A stretch of DNA of 64,000 bases from an uncultured Lachnospiraceae bacterium (GCA_910579505.1 CAJTTZ010000001.1:186001-250000); one strand, 5' to 3'; shown: positions 16,561 to 26,388, counted from the stretch's first letter. Numbers and translations are program-made. Notes: generated by a model not told the origin, from the letters alone.

Positions 16561-16609
16561 CATGACAATACAGACGGACAGTCTGTAAAGGGACGGCTGT
16601 ATTGCCATG
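16561..16609 (+). promoter_or_regulatory. Leader hairpin of the EF-G-like gene
   Basis: CATG-a-CAATACAG (16561-16573) pairs with CTGTATTG-c-CATG (16597-16609): 12 base pairs with one A-C mismatch around a 23-nt loop. It lies entirely within the predicted 5' leader. A short U-containing run (ATTTTAT) follows, too weak for a clear terminator. It does not match a riboswitch class I recognise. Confidence 0.5.
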
Positions 16610-16666
16610 ATTTTATATGGTCCTGATTTGTAAAAAAAGAACAACAGAATTGGAGGGTTACAGGGC

Positions 16667-18760
16667 ATGAATGTTTACACAACGGATAAGATTCGTAATG
16701 TGGTTTTGCTTGGGCATGGGGGATGCGGCAAGACCAGTCTGGTGGAAGCGATGGCTTACCTTTCCGGCATCACATCCAGAATGGGTAAGATAGACGACGG
16801 AAACACGGTGAGTGATTTCGGTAAGGAGGAGCAGAAGCGCCATATTTCCATCGCTACGTCTGTTGTTCCGATTGAGTGGGAAGGCACAAAGATCAACGTG
16901 CTGGATTCTCCCGGTTTTTTTGACTTCGTAGGCGAAGTGGAAGAGGCAGTCAGCGCGGCGGATGCGGCGATTATCGTAGTGTCCGGCAAGGCGGGCGTTG
17001 AAGTGGGCACGGAGAAAGCGTGGGAGATCTGCGATAAATATAAGCTGCCCCGTTTTGTGTTTGTTACGGATATGGACATCGACAATGCATCCTTCAGACA
17101 GGTTGTGGAGGATATGACAGAAAAGTACGGGAAGAAGATTGCGCCCTTCCATCTGCCGATCCGTGAGAATGAGAAGTTTGTGGGCTATATCAATGTCATT
17201 ACCGAGCAGGCGTACCGCTGGGAAGGCAAGGAAGTTGTAGAGTGCGAGATGCCGGAGTACAGCAAGGCGAATCTGCAGCTTTGCCGTGACACGCTGATGG
17301 AGGCGGTGGCGGAGACCAGCGAAGACTTTATGGAGCGGTATTTTAACGGGGATACCTTCTCTGAGGCGGAGATCCGTGCAGCCCTTCGCACAAACGTTAT
17401 GGACGGCAGCATCGTTCCCATGTCCATGGGTTCAAACGTGCTCTGTCAGGGTGTTTTCACACTGCTTGACGATATCGTGAAGTATATGCCGAGCCCGGAG
17501 AACCGGGAGTTTGCGGGCGTTGACTTAAAGACCAACGAAGTTTTCCAGGCGAACTTTGACTTCTCCAAGCCGAAGTCCGCGTACATCTTTAAGACTATCG
17601 TTGATCCTTTCATCGGTAAGTATTCGCTGATCAAGGTATGCTCCGGCGTGCTTAAGAGCGACGACATGATTTACAATGATGAGAAGGAAGTGGAGGAAAA
17701 GATCAGTAAGCTCTATGTGATGCAGGGCAGTAAGCCCATCGAAGTCAAGGAACTTCATGCGGGCGACATTGGAGCGATTGCGAAGCTGACGGCGGCCAGA
17801 ACCGGCAACACCCTCTCCACGAAAGCGCGTATTATCCGTTACGGAAAGACAGAGATCTCCACACCTTATACATACAAACGGTATAAGGCTAAGAATAAGG
17901 GAGATGTGGATAAGGTTTCTCAGGCACTGCAGAAGATGCGCCATGAGGATCAGACGCTTCAGGTGGTTAACGATGCGGAAAACAAACAGTCCCTGCTCTA
18001 CGGAATGGGCGATCTGCATCTGGACGTGGTTGTCAGCCGCCTGCTCAATGAATATAAGGTGGAGATCGAGCTCACTGAGCCGAAGATCGCGTATAAGGAG
18101 ACAATCCGCAAGAAATCTGATGTGGAGCACAAATACAAAAAGCAGTCCGGCGGCCACGGCCAGTATGGTCATGTAAAGATGCGCTTTGAGGCATCCGGCG
18201 ACCTGGAGACGCCTTTCGTGTTTGAGCAGGAAGTGGTTGGCGGCGCGGTGCCGAAGAATTACTTCCCGGCAGTGGAGAAGGGCCTGCAGGATTCCGTTCA
18301 GGCGGGGCCGCTGGCGGCTTATCCCGTGGTAGGTGTGAAGGCTGTTCTCTACGACGGTTCCTATCACCCGGTGGATTCCTCCGAGATGGCGTTCAAGATG
18401 GCCACGATTCAGGCGTTTAAGAAGGGATTTATGGATGCAGGGCCGGTGCTCCTTGAGCCGATTGCAAACTTACAGGTAACTGTCCCGGATTCTTACACAG
18501 GCGATGTTATGGGCGACCTGAATAAAAGAAGGGGCAGGGTGCTCGGCATGAATCCGGCGGGGGATGGAAAGACCGTGGTTGAGGCGGATATCCCGGTGGC
18601 ATGTTTAAGCGGTTACTGTACTGACCTTCGTTCCATGACCGGCGGACGCGGCACATATAAGTATGAGTTCGCAAGATACGAACAGGCTCCAAGCGATGTG
18701 CAGGAGAAGGAAGTAGCGGCGAGAGCGAAGGCTGTTGCGGAGGCGAATGCGGAGGCATAG
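16667..18760 (+). CDS. Elongation factor G-like translational GTPase (EF-G-2 type)
   Basis: A 697-residue translational GTPase with EF-G domain order but EF-G-2-like motifs. The P-loop is GHGGCGKTS (16-24). Switch II reads DSPGFFDF, so the catalytic His of DTPGH is replaced by Phe84, and G4 is VTDMD instead of NKxD. Domain IV carries SGGHGQYGHVKMRFE. The C-terminal block (TGDVMGDLNKRRGRVLGM) is canonical. The family resembles Thermus EF-G-2 and related paralogues, whose exact role is unsettled. It is transcribed from its own promoter with a hairpin leader and is closed by a strong terminator. It should not be named fusA: the housekeeping EF-G is expected elsewhere. Confidence 0.9.
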   Translation: MNVYTTDKIRNVVLLGHGGCGKTSLVEAMAYLSGITSRMGKIDDGNTVSDFGKEEQKRHISIATSVVPIEWEGTKINVLDSPGFFDFVGEVEEAVSAADAAIIVVSGKAGVEVGTEKAWEICDKYKLPRFVFVTDMDIDNASFRQVVEDMTEKYGKKIAPFHLPIRENEKFVGYINVITEQAYRWEGKEVVECEMPEYSKANLQLCRDTLMEAVAETSEDFMERYFNGDTFSEAEIRAALRTNVMDGSIVPMSMGSNVLCQGVFTLLDDIVKYMPSPENREFAGVDLKTNEVFQANFDFSKPKSAYIFKTIVDPFIGKYSLIKVCSGVLKSDDMIYNDEKEVEEKISKLYVMQGSKPIEVKELHAGDIGAIAKLTAARTGNTLSTKARIIRYGKTEISTPYTYKRYKAKNKGDVDKVSQALQKMRHEDQTLQVVNDAENKQSLLYGMGDLHLDVVVSRLLNEYKVEIELTEPKIAYKETIRKKSDVEHKYKKQSGGHGQYGHVKMRFEASGDLETPFVFEQEVVGGAVPKNYFPAVEKGLQDSVQAGPLAAYPVVGVKAVLYDGSYHPVDSSEMAFKMATIQAFKKGFMDAGPVLLEPIANLQVTVPDSYTGDVMGDLNKRRGRVLGMNPAGDGKTVVEADIPVACLSGYCTDLRSMTGGRGTYKYEFARYEQAPSDVQEKEVAARAKAVAEANAEA

Positions 18761-18779
18761 CAGATAGTTTAGGTATGAT

Positions 18780-18820
18780 GGCGGATATCCTTTCGGTAGA
18801 TAAAAGGATATCCGCCTTTT
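18780..18820 (+). terminator. Intrinsic terminator after the EF-G-like gene
   Basis: GGCGGATATCCTTT (18780-18793) and AAAGGATATCCGCC (18803-18816) pair perfectly over 14 bp around a 9-nt loop, followed by TTTT. It sits between the EF-G-like gene and the secreted GLUG protein and rules out an earlier ATG (18775) as the start of the latter. Confidence 0.9.
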
Positions 18821-18849
18821 ATGTACATAATAGAAAGAAGGGAAATGTA

Positions 18850-21324
18850 TTGCGAAAGTTGGTGCTCGGTCTTTTCCTTATTCTGTGTCTCGGACAGGGG
18901 TTTTGCGTCCATGCAAAGGAATCGGTCTTTGAGAAGGACGGAGAAATATATTTGATCCAGTCCGCACAGGATATGCGGACATTGGCGCTTCTGGTGAACA
19001 GAAACAAGGAGGTGGAGCCGGGGGTGCCGGCGAACATAGCGTCCTACCGTCTGACCCGTGATATCGACCTGTCCGCTTACTGCAGGAAATATCAGGGGTG
19101 GGTACCCATCGGCTATCGGAACCTGCTTTCCGAGAGCTTCTCGAAGTCTGATGCGGATGGGCTGTACTGGACGGAAGCAGGTTATTTTAACGGCACTTTC
19201 GACGGTGACAATCATGTGATTACAGGGCTTTATATTAACCGTCCGGGAGAAATCGGACAGGGATTATTTGGGCTGAGAGTGGATCTGATGCATGAGGAGC
19301 TGGAGCCGGGCAGCGAGGAATACCGGCGCAGGGAAAATACGGTGATTCGGAATCTTTACATCAAGGACTGCGATATTACGGGGGAGACTGCCGGGGGCGT
19401 CATGGGCGGCATGGGATACTGGGGATTTGAAGATAATGGAAGCGTACATATAGAAAACTGTCATGTAACCGGGAAGGTGTCGGGCGGGACTGTGGGCGGA
19501 ATTGTCGTTTCCGCGGCGACTGTGAAAAATTCCAGCTTTACGGGAACAGTGAGAGCCAAAAGAAGGGCAGGCGGTATTGCAGGGAGCGCATACGATATTT
19601 CCGGGTGCGCTGTGCATGCCGTGGTGCAGGGGAGCGATGCGGTGGGAGGTATCGCCGACAGTGTCTGGTGTGTGAGGAACAGTTATGTGACCGGCACGGT
19701 GAAGGGAGAAAACCTTGTCGGGGGAATCGCCGGAGCCGGAATATATATGTCAGGCTGTTATTCTCTGGCGCATGTGACGGGCTTTAGCAGCACGGGCGGA
19801 TTGGTCGGAAGACTGGAATGTTTTCCAGATGTATTCGATGTTATGCCGGAAGAACTGGTCGCAGCCATGCCGGAAGATTTTCTCCATGTCGTCACGATAA
19901 AAAACTGCCTGATGGGGGCAAGGCAGATCGTGAGGGCAATGCCGGAAAAGTGGAACAGAAACGACCGCGGCGAAAATGGATATGTCTACGGCTATGCAGA
20001 CGATACGATACGTCATGCAGAGGATCCTTTCTATTATCGGGAAGGACTGGAAGCGGAGGGGATTGAAAAAGGTGCGGACGGATCTTTGTGGTATGAGTTT
20101 TCGGACTGGAACTGTGAACCATTCGACTGTACCCATTTGGAGGAATCGGATTTTAAGGAACTGCTTGGAAAGCCGGAGGAGGGGGAGTGGTCGGATGTGT
20201 GGTTCTGCGCGGCTGGCCATGCATACCCCAATCTTTCCTGGGAGAGGGAGAGCCGGTTCGGCTATAAGGTCACTGTCACGGCACAGGAGGGGGAAAGCCT
20301 GTGGAAGATAGCAGACCGGGTGTACGGGGACGGACAGCTCTGGACGCAGATTTATGAGGAGAACAAAGAGTGTGTAGGCAAAGATGCGAGTCTGCTCATG
20401 ACTGGGACGGATCTGGAAGTCACGGTGAACGCATCCTGGGCGGACTATGTGGCGAAAGGGGATATATGGGAGCAGGAAAAAGCATTTCTGGAGGAAGGGG
20501 AAAAAAGAGGAATAGAAAGGGCTAAGCTACAGCATTTTTACCGCAGAATGCTTGCTGATGACCTGTGGAACGGTGTGGTATGGAGTTGGGATGGCGCGTC
20601 GGAGGATTTCCACAGGCAGATTAACGACTGGGTGATCGACGATCTGGACGGAAACGGACAGGCGGACATGGTTGTGATGGCAGGGGAGGGGCGCCTGTTT
20701 GTACCCGGTGAAATCTGGCTTTACCTCAATGGGGAACCGGCTTATATTCTCAAGGACGAAACGGCTTTCTATGAGGACCATTTTTGCTTTGGCTCATCTT
20801 TTTGGGAAGAACCTGTCATGGCGGACCTGGACAACGACGGCAGGCTGGAGCTTTTGTTTGCAGTGGGCAACGGCGGCAACGGCGGGCCGGGCGGCAGGGA
20901 CAACTGTCTGTTCCGGCGTGTGGGGGACGAATGGGTGGAGTGCCTGGGAGAGCTTCCCAATGACGGTGGAGAACTGATGGGAGATGAGACTGAGCTGTAT
21001 GTAAGCGTAGTGTGTATCGGTGTGGACCGTTATGAGGCATACTGCCCCTATCTGGACGAGCGCATAGAATTTGACGGATGGAATATCCGGGAAATCGGGG
21101 AGAAGGAGTATGGACACACGGGCGGCGCAAACGTCAGGGGATTTTTTGGTTTCGAGCGTGTCACGTATCAGGGGAAAAACGCCCTCAAGTGCCGGGAGTA
21201 TCTGAGCGGTGAAGGCGGAAACGCGCACGGCGTCGGCGAGGCGGTGTTTATTCTTGCATGGGATGCGGACGGCGTATGTGGCGTGGCGGACTGGTGGGTA
21301 GAGGGATACGTGCTGGATGAGTGA
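18850..21324 (+). CDS. Secreted GLUG-repeat/LysM/FG-GAP protein
   Basis: An 824-residue exported protein. TTG 18850 was chosen because AGAAGGG lies 8 nt upstream and because it yields a clean signal peptide (MRKLVLGLFLILCLGQGFCVHA, cleaved before KE). Residues about 120-330 hold several GLUG-like repeats (patterns such as VTGKVSGGTVGGIVVSA). About 468-527 is a LysM domain (EGESLWKIADRVYGDGQLW), which binds peptidoglycan or chitin-type glycans. FG-GAP-like Asp-rich loops follow (DDLDGNGQADMVV and ADLDNDGRLELLFAVG). Together this suggests a wall-attached surface protein. A second protein with the same GLUG-plus-LysM order is at 44364. The function is unknown. Confidence 0.85.
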   Translation: MRKLVLGLFLILCLGQGFCVHAKESVFEKDGEIYLIQSAQDMRTLALLVNRNKEVEPGVPANIASYRLTRDIDLSAYCRKYQGWVPIGYRNLLSESFSKSDADGLYWTEAGYFNGTFDGDNHVITGLYINRPGEIGQGLFGLRVDLMHEELEPGSEEYRRRENTVIRNLYIKDCDITGETAGGVMGGMGYWGFEDNGSVHIENCHVTGKVSGGTVGGIVVSAATVKNSSFTGTVRAKRRAGGIAGSAYDISGCAVHAVVQGSDAVGGIADSVWCVRNSYVTGTVKGENLVGGIAGAGIYMSGCYSLAHVTGFSSTGGLVGRLECFPDVFDVMPEELVAAMPEDFLHVVTIKNCLMGARQIVRAMPEKWNRNDRGENGYVYGYADDTIRHAEDPFYYREGLEAEGIEKGADGSLWYEFSDWNCEPFDCTHLEESDFKELLGKPEEGEWSDVWFCAAGHAYPNLSWERESRFGYKVTVTAQEGESLWKIADRVYGDGQLWTQIYEENKECVGKDASLLMTGTDLEVTVNASWADYVAKGDIWEQEKAFLEEGEKRGIERAKLQHFYRRMLADDLWNGVVWSWDGASEDFHRQINDWVIDDLDGNGQADMVVMAGEGRLFVPGEIWLYLNGEPAYILKDETAFYEDHFCFGSSFWEEPVMADLDNDGRLELLFAVGNGGNGGPGGRDNCLFRRVGDEWVECLGELPNDGGELMGDETELYVSVVCIGVDRYEAYCPYLDERIEFDGWNIREIGEKEYGHTGGANVRGFFGFERVTYQGKNALKCREYLSGEGGNAHGVGEAVFILAWDADGVCGVADWWVEGYVLDE

Positions 21325-21361
21325 TAATGGGAAGAAAAGGAAAAATATCGGAACAAAAAAC

Positions 21362-21394
21362 AGGAGCAGGTGAGGAACCTGCTCCTTGTTTTTT
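21362..21394. terminator. Bidirectional terminator between convergent genes
   Basis: AGGAGCAGGT (21362-21371) pairs with ACCTGCTCCT (21377-21386) around a 5-nt loop. A T-rich run follows on the plus strand (21389-21394) and an A-run precedes on the left (21355-21360), so it can stop transcription in both directions between the GLUG protein and the beta-helix protein. Confidence 0.9.
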
Positions 21395-24300
21395 CTAATT
21401 TATCGGGAACGGTTTGCCGTTTACGGTGACATTTTTTCCGGCTTTATTGTATATGGGACCGTCATAGGAACAGCCTTCAAGCGTGACGCCGTCTGCGGCG
21501 GTAATGATTCCCAGACTTGCCTTGGTGTTCCCCTTAAATTCGGAATCATATATTTTGACGTTCCGGCAGACATACCCGGAAATATTCGGTTCGATATCAA
21601 TGCCGAACTGCGGGTCGTGTCCGGGCTGTCCGTTGAAACTGCCGGCATAGTTAAATTGACAGTTCCTTATGGTGACGTTGCCGGCATCCGTTATGGACAG
21701 ATTGTTTCTCCTGTTGTGATGGAGATTACAGTTTGTAATGGTTATGCCGCTGCTGAAAAATTTCGTTCTGTTTCCTGCGGAATCCCAGCCATCGTACAGG
21801 CCCAGATAAATCCCGTCACCCCAGCACTCGGAAATTTCTACGTCCTGAATATGAACGTTTGTACATCCTGCAATGTTAATCCCGTGTCCCCATTCGCCGC
21901 TGCCGCCTGTGTGGGAACTGCGTTCTCCGACGAGCTTACCGCCGGAGATTACGATGTTTTTACGCCCAAAAGCAAATATCATCTGGGAATTTGATTTGTC
22001 ATTTCCGATTGCCACAAGCTGCGCTGCGGGTGACATGATTAAAGTCTGATTATCCGTCAGGACAATACCGCCAAAATCTTTCACGGCGTCAATATGATAA
22101 ATCCCCTCTGGTATATACATATAATCATATCTGTCAGGATTCCATTCCCATTCCCGCAACAGTCTGTTGATCTGCGGCGTGTCGTCTAAACAGCCCGCTG
22201 CCTGATGATATATAAGGGCCCGGGCGTCGTTTTCTGGATCAGCGGTATTCCCTTTTACGACGACATAGCATTGTTTTGCCATGTCCCTGCCTATAGTAAC
22301 TCTAATTGTGGCGGCGCCCACCTTTTTCATGGAAAGCAGCCCCCTGTCGCTTACAGAGACCACATTCGGATTGTCACTCTCAAATGCAACACTGTCGGAA
22401 AGTATCTCCTGATTTTCATTTCCATCCAATGTCAGCTGATATGTGTCGCCCACTTTTCCAGTGATTGTCTGGTCTGCCTGCGTGAACGCTGATGCGCTTA
22501 TGGTGATTTTACAGGTTGCTTTTTTGCTGCCATCCTGTGTGACTGCCGTTATGGTGACATTTCCCGTGCCCTGCGCGTGGATAATGGCTGAGGCTGTATA
22601 GGCGCCCTGCGGATTATCTTCCGCATCAGTCATGACGGATTCAACGGTGGCGATCTTATTGTTTGAACTTGTCCAGATCACAGTCGGATTTGTTAAAGGC
22701 TGTCCTGTTGTCTCCGGCGTTATGGCAGCGGTCAGCTTCCGCTGCTCTTCATTTGCCGCGAGGGAGAAGCTGTGACTGGTTTTGTCTAAGAGGATTCCTT
22801 TCACACGGTTAATGCCGTAAACCTTCCTCTGAATTTTAAAGGAACAGGTTCTTTCGCCGCCGTATGCCCCGATACCGTGCAGGGTCACTTTTGCGGTTCC
22901 CGTTTTGATATTATTTTTGTATGAGGAGTCTATTATTTCAAAACAGGAGTCCTTTTTGTCCAATTCCTTTTTTGCCCTTTGGTCTGCAGCATTTGCATAC
23001 ACATGAATATTGCTTTTTTCCAATCTGATTTCTGAGCCGGTATAAGTCTGCGGATCAATTTCAATCCTCAATTTGCCGATATCATTTGCCTTGTCATATA
23101 TATGATAGGCATTTTCGCAAGTGAGGGTACCTTCATAAAAGCCGGTTCCCGTCACAGTCACGGTTACAGATTTGCCGGCGGAGGGTACGGCGTTTTGGTC
23201 GGCAGGGTCCATACCGTCATACGTGTAAGCGACTTCCCTGACGTAATCAGTGCCTGCTGCCAGTTTCTTTCCATTTCTGTCCGTCACAATGACATTTGCC
23301 TTCCATTTATGGGGCCTCGCATCATACGGTTTGTCCAAAACCGTAATGGCGGCATTGCTGATAGAAGCCTTTGTCACAGTGAGAGTCACAACTTTTTCAT
23401 AGCCTCTGTAATTGCCTTTTCCCCGGATCGTACAGGTCATGTCTTTTTGTGTTTCTGCCGAGGGTTTTCTGTTGTCCTTCAACTGTACGGTATAATCGGT
23501 CTTGCTGTTTAGGACGGCATAATTCTCATCCCGTATATAAAATTCCGGCGCCGCGCCATTTTTCTGATAAGGGGTTGAAAGGGAACCGTCAGCGTTCTTT
23601 GTGACATTATCACCCCAGACAACCGTCAGATTCTGGCTGTCGCTGTTTGGCGTAATCTGATATCTTTTCGTGACGGCGCCTGTATATCTGCCAAGACCTT
23701 TAAATGTGACAGTTACGTTTCCGGCTTTTTTGGCATTGCTGTATTTTATGGTGTAGTCTGTCCCTTCTACAAGCGTATCGGAACCAAACATGAGCAGACC
23801 TGTTTTTTCCTGAAACATGCCGCCCTTTTTATCTACGGTATGTTGGGAGAAGCGCATCTCATTTTTCCAGTTTTCCCCGAAACCGGCAGCACTGATTTTT
23901 CTGTCTCCCGCCAGTTTCAGGCTGATCTTTTTACAGCCGCGGTAGCCGGCCGCCCGTCCTTCCTGCGTTGGGAATACTGTCAGTGAAGCGCCCTCAAGTC
24001 CGCTTGCGCAGACTTCATAATCATAAAAGTTTTCTGCCAGTGCCAGACCGCTTATTTTGAGTGTTTCAATCTTTACATCTGCTTTGGATAGAGGCGTACC
24101 GCGGTAATCATACCGGGTTTTGTCAAGCTTTACAGACGCAGTGCTGAAATTCTTTTTTTTCAGGTCATCTTTCAGTACGACAAGATCCATCTGGAATGAG
24201 CCCGTAAAGTTACCTGTGCCGTTGACTGTATAGTGGTAGACTTTTCCGGCTTCATAGGAGTCGCCCTTTGTATAATCCGCCCCTTTTAATTGCTCTGTCA

Positions 24301-26074
24301 GGGGCGCGTAGTCACAGACAAAATCTCTCTTTGCCGCCAGCCTTTTTTTGCCGAAGTTCAGGGTAGGAGCGGGGATGCTCACGTTTTTGCCGTAGTTTAC
24401 CGTCTGCTCATAGGCGGGTGTTTTTGCGCTGTTGGCGGCATAAATATTGATCTGATTGATATCCAGGGGTTTGATTGTATAGTACAGGGTCACGCTGCCC
24501 TGGTACTGTCCCCTGAGATTGACGGTTACGCTGGGCGCCTTGGCGGTATTCCACGCGGCAGCGTTAATGTTATTTCTGTAAGTCAGAGTATAGTCCGTTT
24601 TTTCTGTAAGTAGGTTTTCCTTATAGTAAACGCGAAGATCCTGCGTGACTTTTTGTCCCGTATAAACGAGAGAGTCGCTCTCCTTTTTAAAACCGCTTAC
24701 CCGGATTTCGCTGGAGAGGTCAAGCAGTTTGTCGTCGGGATTTGCGGTATCCGGCACGACATCCACGGTAATGGAAGCGGTTTTGCCGCCGCAGGATGCA
24801 GTGATTCTGGCGTAGCCTTCCGCAACTGCTGTAATCGTGGCGGTTCCGTTTTCGCCGGCTGTCACAGATGCGACGTTCTCAGAGCTGCTTTCCCATAAAA
24901 GGGGAGGAATGTCGGCGCCTGACGGGGCTACAGTGACTGTTGCGGTGAGCTGTGCTTCGCCTTCCGGCTGCATGGTAAGTGTCCCGGTTTGGTCCAATAT
25001 GACCGATGCAACGTCTGCCTTTTCTGCCTCCCGCGACAGCCCGCTGCTCATGACAGGTGCAAAGACAACAGGTATGGTGCTGTTTTTATCTGCAATCAGA
25101 ACGTCTTCTTCCGGGAGAGTGTCCTTGGAAAACTCGTCTACAGCGGTATCAGCGTTGGTTTCCGAGACGGAAGAGTTTTCCGAAATGGAAGAGTTTTCCG
25201 AGACAGAAGAGTTTTCCGAGACGGAAGAGTTTCCGGGGACAGAAGAATTTTCCGAAACAGATGAGTTTTCTTCCGTGCCGGCAGGCGCTTCTGATGTCTG
25301 GACCTCGTTTGTGACGGTGTCACTTTGGGGCACAAAAGGTATGGTAGCGGCAGAATAAAAGGCTTCCGCTTTTCCGTCTTCGGTTTCTAGGTAGTACGCC
25401 GCCCGGATATAGTAATCGTATGGCCCGTCGCCTGCAGTTTCCATGGAGGAGAGAGACATCATTGGGAAGTAACCGCTTTGCGTGTCCGTCATTTCTTCCA
25501 TGACAAAGAAAGGCGAAGAGGGCACCGTCTCAAAGCCGTGCCAGTCGTCCTCCTCGTCAAGGAGGCTTGTGTTTCCGGGTTCCATTCCCTTTTCGCCACG
25601 CAGAATGCTCCATTCCAGAGTGCCGGTACCGTCATATCCGGGAGTCGTTTCCAGACCATAATTCACAAACAGTATCAGTTTTTCTTCTGCTGTAAGGGAT
25701 ACCGGGAGGTCGTAAATAAGGTCTTCGTCCGAGGAGGGAAGCGTTTCGCCGTCGGAAATCTGTCCGATATGTAAGGCGGGCAGTGTTTCGGCTCTGTCTG
25801 GTTCGTCCGTTTCACATATGGTATCTGTGTCAGGCAGGGAATTTTGTTCTTCGCCGGCGCCATGGACGTCTAAGGGGATGGAGGGCGCGTCGTCCTCTTT
25901 TGCCTGCACATCGTTGACTTCCGGCCCTTCTTCAACAGCCATAGTATTTTCTGAAACCGTATGTTCCAAAGCAGCGGCGTTCTCCGCGGCAAGCGCCGTC
26001 ATGCCGGAGCATTCGCCAAGCGCGACAGCTATGGTAAGCGCTGCCGCCAGTAATCTGTTTCTGTTATGTATCAT
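21395..26074 (-). CDS. Giant secreted Ig-like repeat and parallel beta-helix protein
   Basis: A 1,559-residue exported protein. A signal peptide of about 30 residues ends ...MTALAA. A low-complexity linker of SSVSEN-type repeats sits at about 270-310. A BIG2-like domain follows (QTGTLTMQPEGEAQLTATVTV), then several repeats of the DYTLTYRNN...GQYQGSVTLYYTI kind (about 460-1090), then two more BIG2-like domains. The last 280 residues form a right-handed beta-helix (GHGINIAGCTNVHIQDVEIS and following coils) as in pectate-lyase-fold enzymes. A polysaccharide-active or adhesive role is inferred. No LPXTG motif is present, so surface attachment is unexplained. GGAGGAATTTT precedes the ATG. The gene ends at the bidirectional terminator. 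Confidence 0.87.
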   Translation of the reverse strand: MIHNRNRLLAAALTIAVALGECSGMTALAAENAAALEHTVSENTMAVEEGPEVNDVQAKEDDAPSIPLDVHGAGEEQNSLPDTDTICETDEPDRAETLPALHIGQISDGETLPSSDEDLIYDLPVSLTAEEKLILFVNYGLETTPGYDGTGTLEWSILRGEKGMEPGNTSLLDEEDDWHGFETVPSSPFFVMEEMTDTQSGYFPMMSLSSMETAGDGPYDYYIRAAYYLETEDGKAEAFYSAATIPFVPQSDTVTNEVQTSEAPAGTEENSSVSENSSVPGNSSVSENSSVSENSSISENSSVSETNADTAVDEFSKDTLPEEDVLIADKNSTIPVVFAPVMSSGLSREAEKADVASVILDQTGTLTMQPEGEAQLTATVTVAPSGADIPPLLWESSSENVASVTAGENGTATITAVAEGYARITASCGGKTASITVDVVPDTANPDDKLLDLSSEIRVSGFKKESDSLVYTGQKVTQDLRVYYKENLLTEKTDYTLTYRNNINAAAWNTAKAPSVTVNLRGQYQGSVTLYYTIKPLDINQINIYAANSAKTPAYEQTVNYGKNVSIPAPTLNFGKKRLAAKRDFVCDYAPLTEQLKGADYTKGDSYEAGKVYHYTVNGTGNFTGSFQMDLVVLKDDLKKKNFSTASVKLDKTRYDYRGTPLSKADVKIETLKISGLALAENFYDYEVCASGLEGASLTVFPTQEGRAAGYRGCKKISLKLAGDRKISAAGFGENWKNEMRFSQHTVDKKGGMFQEKTGLLMFGSDTLVEGTDYTIKYSNAKKAGNVTVTFKGLGRYTGAVTKRYQITPNSDSQNLTVVWGDNVTKNADGSLSTPYQKNGAAPEFYIRDENYAVLNSKTDYTVQLKDNRKPSAETQKDMTCTIRGKGNYRGYEKVVTLTVTKASISNAAITVLDKPYDARPHKWKANVIVTDRNGKKLAAGTDYVREVAYTYDGMDPADQNAVPSAGKSVTVTVTGTGFYEGTLTCENAYHIYDKANDIGKLRIEIDPQTYTGSEIRLEKSNIHVYANAADQRAKKELDKKDSCFEIIDSSYKNNIKTGTAKVTLHGIGAYGGERTCSFKIQRKVYGINRVKGILLDKTSHSFSLAANEEQRKLTAAITPETTGQPLTNPTVIWTSSNNKIATVESVMTDAEDNPQGAYTASAIIHAQGTGNVTITAVTQDGSKKATCKITISASAFTQADQTITGKVGDTYQLTLDGNENQEILSDSVAFESDNPNVVSVSDRGLLSMKKVGAATIRVTIGRDMAKQCYVVVKGNTADPENDARALIYHQAAGCLDDTPQINRLLREWEWNPDRYDYMYIPEGIYHIDAVKDFGGIVLTDNQTLIMSPAAQLVAIGNDKSNSQMIFAFGRKNIVISGGKLVGERSSHTGGSGEWGHGINIAGCTNVHIQDVEISECWGDGIYLGLYDGWDSAGNRTKFFSSGITITNCNLHHNRRNNLSITDAGNVTIRNCQFNYAGSFNGQPGHDPQFGIDIEPNISGYVCRNVKIYDSEFKGNTKASLGIITAADGVTLEGCSYDGPIYNKAGKNVTVNGKPFPIN

Positions 26075-26169
26075 AAAATTCCTCCTGACTTCGTTTGCAT
26101 GCCTGAATAGGCCTGTGGTATAGCTATCCTATGAAAACGCATTTTCCGTGATATGGGACAGCCTGTTTC

Positions 26170-26178
26170 ATTATAGCA
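26170..26178 (-). promoter_or_regulatory. Extended -10 promoter of the giant beta-helix gene
   Basis: On the minus strand this reads TG-C-TATAAT. No TTGACA-like -35 lies 17 nt upstream. Transcription would begin about 90 nt before the ATG at 26074. Confidence 0.55.
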
Positions 26179-26329
26179 TAAACCGCCCGGGAGCTTGTTG
26201 GGAATTTTTTCTATTGGGATTTCCTTATACTGACTGTGCTTCAATACTTGTAATTTGGTTTGAACCCGAAAAGGAGGGGGTGAGCGGCTCTGTCTGCTTC
26301 GATGTCATCAGGAGAGGAAAGAGAGAAAG

Positions 26330-26382
26330 CGGTAAAAAGAAGTATCACCAGCCGGCCCATACAGACCCGACTGGTGATACTT
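26330..26382 (-). terminator. Intrinsic terminator of the chemoreceptor gene
   Basis: AAGTATCACCAG (26340-26351) pairs with CTGGTGATACTT (26371-26382). Read on the minus strand the stem is followed by CTTTTTACC, a U-rich tail. It lies just past the stop of the chemoreceptor gene. Confidence 0.85.
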
Positions 26383-26388
26383 GCAAGA

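Larger units (their letters stand above)
26075..26388 (-). other. Intergenic gap holding a leader, promoter and terminator
   Basis: No gene is seen in these 314 nt. On the minus strand they contain the MCP terminator, an extended -10 (TGCTATAAT, plus-strand 26170-26178) for the beta-helix gene, and a leader of about 90 nt ending in a strong ribosome site. The leader does not match a riboswitch class I recognise. Confidence 0.6.

Noticed and set aside
18775..18849. An in-frame ATG at 18775 that would extend the GLUG protein upstream
   Set aside because: It lies just before and across the EF-G terminator hairpin, has no ribosome site and would spoil the signal peptide; TTG 18850 fits all three tests.
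26075..26170. A riboswitch in the leader of the giant beta-helix gene
   Set aside because: I compared the sequence with the c-di-GMP, preQ1, THF, fluoride and ZTP cores that I know and found no convincing match.
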